Assembly (NCBI GenBank): GCA_030040115.1
Contig: JASHUH010000512.1
Location: 1 to 6,248, forward strand
DNA length: 6,248 nt
Direction of reading: 5' to 3'
Origin: Acidobacteriaceae bacterium
GTDB lineage: Bacteria > Acidobacteriota > Terriglobia > Terriglobales > Acidobacteriaceae
Of this stretch, positions 1 to 5,109 are shown in pieces (positions within the stretch are counted from its first letter, which is position 1; every line of letters begins with the position of its first letter). The position numbers were made by a program, and so were the translations under genes. Below the pieces are notes generated by a model. That model was not told the origin of the DNA, searched no databases, and was given only the letters and a program-made list of their open reading frames with translations.

Positions 1-2
1 CT

Positions 3-515
3 ATCGCCTCTCAGAGTGGTGATGGTGTGTATTGGGACTTTCTTTCAGTTGTCTCAGATTGTCAGGATGTCTGGAGGTTCAACTTTGGAATCTTTAGCTA
101 TTTTCTGACTCGGCAATCGACAGTGGCGGCAGTCAGACAAGAGTTGCACAGCCTGTTTCGGTCCATGCGAGCGGGGGGCGCTGTCATTATCACAGGAACA
201 GTGGCAGGCCATTACCGGAAGGTCTACAAGGGCGTCGCCGGGATTGCGAAGAGCGAGCTCATGCAGCGAATCATGCGCCGAGAATCGCGACTCACGGTCC
301 TTGACGCGGCTCAGTATACGGATCGAATCAAGTTGCTCTATCAAAGGATTTGGGCGCGCCTGGAATCGCAAACTAAGGGGATCGCATTGTTGAAAGCCCG
401 ACTTAAGCGCGATTTCTGGGACCCAGACGAACCGCTAAGACCGGTCAAGTCCTTTGGCCTGCGTGTATTTCGCAGGGAGAATATCGTGTCTTTTCGGCAA
501 GGGTGCATGATTTGA
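3..515 (+). CDS. C-terminal part of an unidentified protein, possibly methyltransferase-like (5' end outside window)
   Basis: The reading frame is open to the left edge of the window (codons from position 3 read I-A-S-Q-S-G-D-G before the GTG at 27), so the GTG at 27 is probably internal and the gene is 5'-truncated by the window. About 170 residues are visible, ending at the TGA at 513-515. A hydrophobic stretch (FGIFSYFLTRQ) is followed by a helix (VRQELHSLFRSM), the turn RAGGAVIITG, a basic helical middle, and an end reading SFGLRVFRR. The order 'helix, R-x-GG-hydrophobic strand' resembles the region after motif II of class I SAM-dependent methyltransferases, but the glycine-rich SAM-binding motif would lie outside the window, so this is only a suggestion. 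The remnant IS66 element begins just after the stop; whether the C-terminus is native or was altered by that insertion cannot be seen here. Confidence 0.5.
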   Translation: MASQSGDGVYWDFLSVVSDCQDVWRFNFGIFSYFLTRQSTVAAVRQELHSLFRSMRAGGAVIITGTVAGHYRKVYKGVAGIAKSELMQRIMRRESRLTVLDAAQYTDRIKLLYQRIWARLESQTKGIALLKARLKRDFWDPDEPLRPVKSFGLRVFRRENIVSFRQGCMI

Positions 516-538
516 GTGGGGCTGGGCTGGTAGGTTGA

Positions 539-563
539 GTCAGTCGCTGAAGGGGCGGCTGAC
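539..563 (+). promoter_or_regulatory. Hairpin enclosing the tnpA ribosome-binding site
   Basis: GTCAGTCGC (539-547) can pair with GCGGCTGAC (555-563) over nine pairs with one G-U wobble, leaving the 7-nt loop TGAAGGG. The likely Shine-Dalgarno AAGGGG (550-555) sits in the loop and first stem pair, and the ATG at 565 follows one base after the stem. A transcript entering from outside would fold this and could mask initiation, a known strategy in several IS families. That this happens here is inference. The arms may alternatively be part of the terminal sequence of the element. Confidence 0.45.
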
Positions 564-564
564 G

Positions 565-962
565 ATGAGACTCAGGAAGGCTGCTGTTCCGGATTCAGTG
601 ATCCAGTTAGAGCTCGAGTTTGAGCAGTTCAGGAGTACGCGCACGGGGCGAGCGAAGCTGCCGGATTCGTTATGGCAGGCAGCGGTGGAGCAGGCGCGAC
701 AGCACGGAGCGAATGTGGTGGCGCACACGCTTCGGCTGGACTACAACGCGCTGAAGAAGCGGATGGGCGCAGTTGCGGAGCCGTACCGGGATCAGTCGCC
801 GACATCGTTTGTGGAACTGATCGGCGGCGCGGCGCAGGAACCGGCGAATATGTCATCGAGCTCGAGACTTCTCCCAGTCCGCGGATGCGGGTGCAGTGGA
901 AGAGTGCGACGGCGCTGGACTGGGCGGCGCTGCTGCGAGCGTGGCGCGAAGTGGCGGGATGA
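565..962 (+). pseudogene. tnpA: IS66 accessory protein TnpA, frameshifted
   Basis: The N-terminal part is read from the ATG at 565 (MRLRKAAVPDS...), with a helix-turn-helix-like segment (LWQAAVEQARQHG...LDYNALKKRM) typical of IS66 TnpA, a small DNA-binding accessory protein required for IS66 transposition. The recognisable frame ends at SFVELIGGAAQE near 840. The expected C-terminus (EYVIELETSPSPRMRVQWKS, then a segment ending LLRAWREVAG) continues in the -1 frame from about 840 to the TGA at 960-962. No slippery heptamer is visible at the switch (sequence around 834-846 is caggaaccggcga), so this looks like an indel or an assembly error, not programmed frameshifting. Joined, the two parts give about 132 residues, the normal family length. 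A TTG at 535 is an alternative upstream start, but the SD spacing favours 565. The TGA overlaps the tnpB ATG. Confidence 0.75.
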
Positions 963-1342
963 TCCAGATCACGCCGCAGATGCGGGTGCTGGTGGCGATC
1001 GAGCCGGTGGATGGACGCAAGGGGATCGACTCACTGGCGCGGCTGTGTCAGGAACAACTGGCGGAAGATCCTTTTTCAGGCTGCGTGTTCATCTTCAGAA
1101 GCCGGCGTGGCACGACGGTGCGCGTGCTGAGTTATGACGGGCAGGGTTTTTGGCTGCTGATCAAACGGCTTTCGAAGGGCAGGTTCGGCTGGTGGCCGGA
1201 AGGTGAAGGCTGTACGGCGCGGCGGCTGGAAGCATGGCAGGCGCAGTTATTACTGGCTGCCGGTGATGCATCGCGAGTGCGGGCAGCACCAGTGTGGCGT
1301 CCTGTGAGCGGCAGCGCAGCATCCGCGCAGATACGACCCTGA
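959..1342 (+). CDS. tnpB: IS66 accessory protein TnpB (Orf2 family)
   Basis: This 127-residue protein shows the IS66 Orf2 pattern: MIQITPQMRVLVAIEPVDGR (start), then RKGIDSLARL, a conserved DPFSGCVFIFRSRRG block (about residues 37-51), a VRVLSYDGQGFWLL strand-turn-strand, and KRLSKGRFGW. TnpB is needed with TnpA and TnpC for IS66 transposition; its biochemical role is poorly known. The start is placed at the ATG at 959 because it overlaps the tnpA stop as ATGA (959-962), which implies translational coupling, and because the family begins with exactly this motif. A longer in-frame extension upstream lies inside tnpA and is not credible. The gene appears undamaged, unlike its neighbours. The last 20 or so residues (rich in R, A, P, S) are less family-like. 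Confidence 0.88.
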   Translation: MIQITPQMRVLVAIEPVDGRKGIDSLARLCQEQLAEDPFSGCVFIFRSRRGTTVRVLSYDGQGFWLLIKRLSKGRFGWWPEGEGCTARRLEAWQAQLLLAAGDASRVRAAPVWRPVSGSAASAQIRP

Positions 1343-1388
1343 AGAAAATCCTGGCGTTTTGAATCGACCTGCGCGAACCTGGGTCGTG

Positions 1389-2645
1389 ATGAAGCCCGCG
1401 GCCGAAGTGCTGGATATCTCGCGCGAGGATCTGGAGTCGCTGCTGGAGCGAGTGCGGCCATCTCTTCCGGAAGAGGACTTCGGCAAGGTGAAGGCGGTGG
1501 TCGAAGGGCTCGAGCTTCTGACCGAACTGATCGCCGACAAGGACACTACGATCCGGGATCTGCGGAAGCTGCTGTTCCCGCTGGTGATGGAGAAGACGCG
1601 CGAGGTGCTGGAGCGGGCGGGACTGGAAGGCAAGCGGAAGCCGGCAGCAGTCGAAAAGAAGAAGCCGAAGAAGCCAGGGCACGGGCGCAACGGAGCCGAT
1701 GCGTACAGCGGCGCCACACGAGTGGAAGTGCCGTATGGCCAGCTGACGGCCGGCGATCGCTGTCCGGGATGCGAAAAAGGGCGAGTCTATGTGCAGCAGG
1801 ATCCGCGCGTGCTGGTGCGGATCGCGGGGCAGGCGCCGCTGACGGCAACCGTCTATGAACTGGAGCGGCTGCGCTGCAACCTGTGCGGCGAGGTGTTCAC
1901 TGCACAGACTCCGGAAGGAGTGGGCGAAGAGAAGTACGAAGACACCGCGGCGACGATGATCGCGCAGCTGAAGTACGGCAGTGGCATGCCGTTCTACCAG
2001 CTGGAACATCTTGAACAGAGTCTCGGCATTCCGTTGCCGGCGGCTACGCAGTGGGAGATCGTCGAAGACGTGGCGGAACTGATACAGCCGGCGTGGGAGG
2101 AGCTGATCTGGCAGGCAGCGCAGGGCGAGGTGCTGCACAACGACGACACCAGCGTGCGAGTGCTGCATCTGGCTCGCGAACCGGCAGATGAGCGGACCGG
2201 AGTCTTCACCAGCAGCATCGGGTCCACGGCGCCGGGCTGGAAGATCGCGCTGTTCTTTAGCGGAGCCAGGCACGCGGGCGAGAACCTGACCGAGGTGCTG
2301 AAGTACCGGGCGGCAGGGCTGGCTGCGCCGATCCGCATGTCGGATGCGCTGGCGCGGAACGCGCCGAAGCTCAGCGAGGATGTCGAACTGCTGGTCGCCA
2401 ACTGCCTGGCACACGGGCGACGGCAGTTCGTTGAAGTGCTGACGAACTTCCCCGAGGAGTGCCGTCATGTGCTGGAGTCGCTGGGCGCGGTCTATCGCAA
2501 CGATGCCGTGGCGCGAGAGCAGAAGATGCCGCCGGAGGAGCGGCTGCGCTTCCGGGCCACCCATTCGGCCGGTTCCATTGCCCGCAAAGTGAGCGGGCCC
2601 CAGGCAAAAAACCTCCGTTATCAGTCGAACTCCAGCGACGTCTGA
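1389..2645 (+). pseudogene. tnpC: IS66 transposase TnpC, 3'-truncated, chimeric tail
   Basis: This is a DDE-type transposase that catalyses cut/strand transfer of the IS66 element. From the ATG at 1389 (a TTG at 1359 is possible): an N-terminal coiled-coil-like leucine-rich helix (about residues 10-80), a basic linker (KRKPAAVEKKKPKKPGHGR), a zinc-finger pair CPGC (125-128) and CNLC (163-166), then the catalytic core with the first acidic site in LHNDDTSVRVL (D252/D253), the second in RMSDALARN (D319), and CLAHGRRQF (about 339-347). Family similarity ends at about PPEERLRFRATHS (to ~2567). The remaining 25 or so codons are unrelated, and the TGA at 2643-2645 lies in sequence antisense to the 3' end of rnhB. 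The roughly 100-residue C-terminal part that normally carries the third catalytic residue (E in a DNNxxERAL-type motif) is gone, so the protein should be inactive. Confidence 0.88.
2580..2598 (-). terminator. GC-rich hairpin just past rnhB, possible 3'-end signal
   Basis: GCCCGC (2580-2585), loop AAAGTGA, GCGGGC (2593-2598) form a perfect 6-bp inverted repeat 22 bp downstream of the rnhB stop. On the rnhB strand it is not followed by a T-run (the T6 run at 2606-2611 lies between the stop and the hairpin), so it is not a textbook intrinsic terminator. It may act as a 3'-end stabilising stem or be chance in GC-rich DNA. Confidence 0.35.
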
Positions 2646-3250
2646 GCCACGGGCGAGAAGCTTCTTCGATGCATCGGCGTAGGGCCCAGCCGGGCCAACG
2701 CCTCCAGGTGTTGGGGCGAGCAGTAGCCTTTGTGCCGCGCCAAACCGTAGCCCGGGTAAACCGCATCGAGTTCCACAAGAAGCCGGTCGCGATGCACTTT
2801 GGCAAGCACGCTGGCGGCGGCGATCGATAGACTGGTCGAATCGCCCTGAATGACGGCCTGCTGTGGGCAGGGCCAATCGATGGTGTCCACGCCATCGATC
2901 AGCAGATAATCCGGGATCAGCGCCAACCGCTCCACGGCCGAGCGCATGGCCAGGAGCGAGGCCCTGCGGATGTTCATACGATCGATGGTCGCCACGTCCA
3001 CCGCAGCAATCGACCAGGCGGTCGCCGTGGCGCGAATCGCGGCGTCGAATTCGTTTCGCTGCTTTTCAGTGAGCTGCTTGGAATCCGTCAGCCCTGGCAG
3101 CGGGCAAGGCTTGAGAAAAATGACGGCGGCAGCCACCACAGGGCCAAACATCGGTCCGCGGCCCACTTCATCCACGCCGGCAATGCGGAGGGCGCCGCAT
3201 TTGCGCGCCGCGCGCTCCAATTTCCAACCGCAAACTGGCCCCTTTGCCAT
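2621..3250 (-). CDS. rnhB: Ribonuclease HII
   Basis: RNase HII cleaves the RNA strand of RNA-DNA hybrids, including single ribonucleotides misincorporated in DNA, and starts ribonucleotide excision repair in the cytoplasm. The 209-residue product has all family motifs: GVDEVGRG (residues 25-32; D27 and E28 catalytic), LTDSKQL (55-61), LLIDG (D119), QGDSTSLSIAAASVLAK (D137, then K151), HKGY (173-176) and the C-terminal HRRSFSPV. The four acidic DEDD residues are present and the length is normal, so it should be active. The start is the ATG at 3250; the frame stays open upstream to 3448, but that extension is not family-like. There is no good SD (only AAGG directly against the ATG), and TATACT at 3257-3262 is so close that a leaderless message is possible. 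The IS66 remnant ends about 55 bp past its stop and left the gene intact. The usual rplS neighbour is not within the visible upstream region. Confidence 0.95.
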   Translation of the reverse strand: MAKGPVCGWKLERAARKCGALRIAGVDEVGRGPMFGPVVAAAVIFLKPCPLPGLTDSKQLTEKQRNEFDAAIRATATAWSIAAVDVATIDRMNIRRASLLAMRSAVERLALIPDYLLIDGVDTIDWPCPQQAVIQGDSTSLSIAAASVLAKVHRDRLLVELDAVYPGYGLARHKGYCSPQHLEALARLGPTPMHRRSFSPVAQTSLEFD

Positions 3251-3256
3251 GCCTTG

Positions 3257-3262
3257 AGTATA
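3257..3262 (-). promoter_or_regulatory. Possible -10 element (TATACT) for rnhB
   Basis: TATACT on the minus strand lies 6 bases before the rnhB ATG at 3250, which would place transcription start on or beside the A of the ATG and give a leaderless mRNA. No good -35 hexamer is seen 16-18 bp upstream, so the call is weak. Confidence 0.25.
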
Positions 3263-3290
3263 GAAAGAGAGAGAGCGCCCGGCTCGACCC

Positions 3291-3312
3291 TTTCCACGAC
3301 AGGCAGTGGAAA
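3291..3312. repeat. Inverted repeat TTTCCAC-N8-GTGGAAA
   Basis: A perfect 7-bp inverted repeat (3291-3297 and 3306-3312) with an 8-bp spacer, 41 bp upstream of the rnhB start. The half-site is shared with the TTTTCCACA motif at 3384-3392 (minus strand). The spacing suits a dimeric operator; a regulator cannot be named. Confidence 0.35.
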
Positions 3313-3417
3313 AGAGGAGAAAATCTGCCTCGGCAGCACCCGGATCGTCTGCAAGGGCCTGGCGCAAAGCCGGTATTTTCGCCTGTGGAAAATCCGAAGC
3401 GAAACAAATGACTTCAC

Positions 3418-3470
3418 AAAAAACCTTCTCCGCAGAGCGGCCATCCAACTAAGCCGAGGAAAAAACCTTC
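3418..3470 (+). repeat. Pair of 11-bp direct repeats AAAAAACCTTC
   Basis: Identical copies at 3418-3428 and 3460-3470, each followed within three bases by CC, start 42 bp apart, close to four helical turns. An A-tract plus CCTTC in the same rotational phase could be a protein-binding or bending signal; chance cannot be ruled out. Confidence 0.35.
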
Positions 3471-3615
3471 CCCACAACTGTTCGGGCGGAGTCACGTCAA
3501 AACCAGGCAACCGCGCAATGTCCAGCTCAGCCGGACCGGCTCAGGTGGACCGTTCCGCTTTGGCGATTCGACGAGCCAGCTTTCAATTCAGGAATCAAGG
3601 CGATGGAAATCGTCC

Positions 3616-3627
3616 AGGAAGGCGGAG
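3616..3627 (+). promoter_or_regulatory. Ribosome-binding site deciding the start at 3633
   Basis: AGGAAGG (3616-3622) and GGAG (3624-3627) precede the ATG at 3633; GGAG is 5 bases from it. This is much better than the context of the in-frame ATG at 3702 or the ATG at 3603. Confidence 0.55.
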
Positions 3628-3632
3628 CCTCT

Positions 3633-4049
3633 ATGAACAATCTCCTTAGACTAGCTCCATCCGGCGTTCTAGGCCAGGCAGGCGCCGAGCGGAAAACAAG
3701 CATGGTCGTTAAAACGCAAAGCAAGGGCCGCGAGTTGATCGGGCTCCAGGTGGGAGCGAGTAACGTCCGGCGATATTTTTCAAAAGATACTGCTGAAATT
3801 GAACTGGAACTGGACCACTTGCAAATTCAATGCGGACTGGGGCCGGATTTTTGGCGAGGGCAGCCGGAAATTCACGATCCGCGGCTGTGCGCCTGGCTCA
3901 AGGCCAAGCACTTTGAGGGAAAGCCGGGAGAGACGCCTATCCCTCTAGCCATGATTCCTTCCGGCAAGAACACCTTCCGTCTGCAGCCCCTCTGCCGAAA
4001 TGGGCGGGCGAAATCGAAACCCGCGCCCCCTCCCATCGAAGAAGCGTGA
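3633..4049 (+). CDS. Hypothetical protein of unknown function
   Basis: I do not recognise this 138-residue protein. The start at ATG 3633 is chosen for its strong SD; the ATG at 3702 would give 115 residues and begins nearer the part that looks structured ([20 protein letters not shown]). From about residue 30 to 120 the composition is that of a folded soluble domain: [11 protein letters not shown] (56-66) as a strand pair, [17 protein letters not shown] (73-89) with two tryptophans, [20 protein letters not shown] (92-111) and KNTFRLQPL (112-120). The tail ([10 protein letters not shown]...) is basic, proline-rich and probably disordered. There is no signal peptide or membrane segment. It stands alone: 382 bp of non-coding DNA upstream and 428 bp downstream, so it is probably monocistronic and context gives no function. 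Its coding reality is supported by SD, amino-acid balance and the absence of any better frame, not by homology. Confidence 0.65.
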   Translation: MNNLLRLAPSGVLGQAGAERKTSMVVKTQSKGRELIGLQVGASNVRRYFSKDTAEIELELDHLQIQCGLGPDFWRGQPEIHDPRLCAWLKAKHFEGKPGETPIPLAMIPSGKNTFRLQPLCRNGRAKSKPAPPPIEEA

Positions 4050-4201
4050 GATGAAGCGCGCTTGATTCGTTGACGCCTTAGGCCATTTGCGAACCGCATG
4101 CTCCGGGGTTTCTCTGCGAGGCCATTCGGCGCGCCATGCATGGCGGACCGATTTCCGCATTCATGAGAACTGACCCTTCCCGGCCGTCGATTCGCGCTTT
4201 T

Positions 4202-4217
4202 TGAACGTTCATATAAT
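4202..4217 (+). promoter_or_regulatory. TATAAT -10 box abutting palindrome TGAACGTTCA
   Basis: TATAAT at 4212-4217 is a perfect consensus -10. It is immediately preceded by the perfect 10-bp palindrome TGAACGTTCA (4202-4211), which would lie in the spacer and could be an operator. No good -35 is found 16-18 bp upstream. If used, it would give the Lrp-like gene a leader of roughly 255 nt. Confidence 0.4.
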
Positions 4218-4357
4218 CTCAATCAACGGCTGAATGCCTTGCGGACCACGAAATCTGACTTTCGGATTGGGCCGCTTTTTCATACAATACCTGGAAGTGA
4301 TAGATTACCCGGTCTAGAACCAGATGCCTGCTAAACCCTTGACGTGAGGTGGGGCCC

Positions 4358-4407
4358 GGGGAAGTTGCCGGGGGATTACATCCAACGCTTGGCTTCCCTT
4401 GTTTTTT
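4358..4407 (+). terminator. Terminator-like or attenuator-like stem with T-tract upstream of the Lrp-like gene
   Basis: GGGAAG (4359-4364) pairs with CTTCCC (4393-4398), extended inward by three G-U wobbles (4365-4367 with 4390-4392). Inside is a small GGAT-TAC-ATCC hairpin (4373-4383). The outer stem is followed directly by TTGTTTTTT (4399-4407). The long 22-nt internal section makes it weaker than a classic terminator. It sits 70 bp before the ATG at 4478, so it is either an attenuator in that gene's leader or the terminator of an upstream transcript. Confidence 0.35.
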
Positions 4408-4464
4408 GTGGTCTGGTCGCGACTCTTACGGGTCGGGGTCTAGAGCTTGGTGGAAGGATCAGGC

Positions 4465-4470
4465 GGGAGG
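4465..4470 (+). promoter_or_regulatory. Strong Shine-Dalgarno fixing the regulator start at 4478
   Basis: GGGAGG lies 7 bases before the ATG at 4478. The in-frame ATG 43 codons upstream (4349) has no such site and would add a non-family N-terminus. Confidence 0.75.
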
Positions 4471-4477
4471 ATTCTGG

Positions 4478-5038
4478 ATGGAGAACGGCTCGATTCTCGA
4501 TGCGATCGGACTCAAGCTGCTGGCTGAACTACAAAAGAATCCCCGGGCGAGCTATGCGGAGCTCGGACGACAGGTGGGCCTGTCACCTTCCGCTACGGCC
4601 GAACGCGTGCGCCGTTTGGAAGACGCAAAAATCATAAAAGGCTATCGTCTCGATATTGACCCCGCCGCTCTCGGCTACTCGGTTACAGCGCACATCCGGA
4701 TGGTTTGCGACGGAGAACGCTACCGTCAATTCACGCAGTTTGTCAAAACCCTGGACGCGGTGCGCGAATGCGACCACGTAACCGGGGGCGATGCATTGAT
4801 GATGAAGGTGATCGTCTGCTCCATCGAGGAGTTGGAAAACCTGATCATGAAACTCCTCAATTATGGAGTTCCCACCACCAGCCTGGTTCTTTCACAAACC
4901 GTGGTGCGCCATGAATTCAATCTCGAGCCGCAAAAGGCGCCGGTAGTGAAAGGGCGCTGGCAAAGCGAGAACGGCAGTCCGGTGAAATTGAATACAGGCG
5001 GGCTGCGCGAGGAAAGAAGCCGCCCGGCGCCAGTTTAG
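4478..5038 (+). CDS. Lrp/AsnC-family transcriptional regulator
   Basis: Members of this family bind DNA as dimers or higher oligomers and sense small molecules, often amino acids, to control metabolism. In this 186-residue protein the N-terminal helix-turn-helix spans about residues 7-56 (LDAIGLKLLAELQKNPRASY, then AELGRQVGLSPSATAERVRR and LEDAKIIKGY), and the RAM ligand/oligomerisation domain spans about 64-145, with the characteristic VTGGDALMMKVIV (101-113). The start is set by the GGGAGG site. The tail after residue 146 (PQKAPVVKGR..., rich in P, K, R, S) makes it about 25-35 residues longer than typical family members and looks disordered. The gene has its own long leader and is convergent with flgL, 71 bp between stops. 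The effector and targets cannot be read from the sequence. Autoregulation is common in the family but not shown here. Confidence 0.93.
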   Translation: MENGSILDAIGLKLLAELQKNPRASYAELGRQVGLSPSATAERVRRLEDAKIIKGYRLDIDPAALGYSVTAHIRMVCDGERYRQFTQFVKTLDAVRECDHVTGGDALMMKVIVCSIEELENLIMKLLNYGVPTTSLVLSQTVVRHEFNLEPQKAPVVKGRWQSENGSPVKLNTGGLREERSRPAPV

Positions 5039-5069
5039 AATGGGACTGCGACGTGAGCCGCCGATTCTG

Positions 5070-5108
5070 CTTGCCGGACCACCTTCGGCGGGCAAGAGGG
5101 CGCCTTTT
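5070..5108 (+). terminator. Possible terminator between convergent regulator and flgL
   Basis: CTTGCC (5070-5075) and GGCAAG (5091-5096) form a 6-bp stem with a 15-nt loop, followed after 8 bases (including GGCGCC) by TTTTATT. It lies 31 bp past the regulator stop and on the plus strand could end that transcript. The gap before the T-run makes it imperfect, and on the flgL strand no T-run follows. Confidence 0.35.
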
Positions 5109-5109
5109 A

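Larger units (their letters stand above)
530..2567 (+). mobile_element. Remnant of an IS66-family insertion sequence, right end missing
   Basis: Three genes in the IS66 order tnpA-tnpB-tnpC lie on the same strand with tight spacing: an ATGA overlap between the first two and 46 bp between the second and third. The left boundary is a guess. GTAGG at 530 resembles the GTAA-type ends of IS66 elements, but no matching right inverted repeat exists because homology to the transposase stops near 2567, before the C-terminal quarter of tnpC. The target duplication therefore cannot be checked. Intact IS66 elements are about 2.5 kb or more; about 2.04 kb remains. With tnpA frameshifted and tnpC lacking its last catalytic residue, the copy should not move on its own. 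Confidence 0.85.
3251..3632. other. Divergent intergenic region with short repeats, no gene
   Basis: No convincing gene lies in these 382 bp between rnhB (leftward) and the unknown gene (rightward). The frames that cross it have low-complexity or unfamily-like translations. It holds the putative -10 for rnhB (3257-3262), an (AG)5 run (3266-3275), an inverted repeat TTTCCAC/GTGGAAA (3291-3297 and 3306-3312), a DnaA-box-like TTTTCCACA on the minus strand (3384-3392), an 11-bp direct repeat AAAAAACCTTC (3418-3428 and 3460-3470), and a 13-bp palindrome AGCCGGACCGGCT (3529-3541). I see no clear sigma-70 promoter for the rightward gene. Confidence 0.6.
4050..4477. other. Intergenic region and probable leader of the Lrp-like gene
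   Basis: No believable gene lies in these 428 bp; frames crossing them translate into unfamily-like sequence. The region holds a TATAAT box next to a 10-bp palindrome (4202-4217), a second weak TACAAT (4283-4288), two copies of GGTCTAGA (4311-4318, 4437-4444), a terminator-like stem with T-tract (4358-4407) and the SD of the downstream regulator (4465-4470). Confidence 0.6.

Noticed and set aside
834..846. Programmed -1 frameshift in tnpA
   Set aside because: No A6/A7 or X-XXY-YYZ slippery sequence and no clear downstream stem; IS66 tnpA is not known to need one.
1161..2876. 571-codon minus-strand open frame across the IS66 genes
   Set aside because: It is antisense to tnpB and tnpC, which match their family in detail, and it continues into rnhB in a different frame; composition (R, H, Q, L) is that of a shadow.
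3251..3448. N-terminal extension of rnhB up to an ATG at 3448
   Set aside because: The RNase HII family starts close to the GVDEVGRG motif; the ATG at 3250 already gives a normal 209 residues and the extra 66 look non-coding.
3254..3649. Plus-strand open frame between rnhB and the unknown gene
   Set aside because: No family resemblance, no ribosome-binding site, low-complexity basic translation, and it overlaps the SD and start of the gene at 3633.
3872..4222. Minus-strand open frame opposite the 3' half of the unknown gene
   Set aside because: Arginine-rich shadow translation with no ribosome-binding site or family resemblance.
4349..4477. Longer N-terminus for the Lrp-like regulator
   Set aside because: The strong GGGAGG site before 4478 and the family's usual start near the HTH argue against it.
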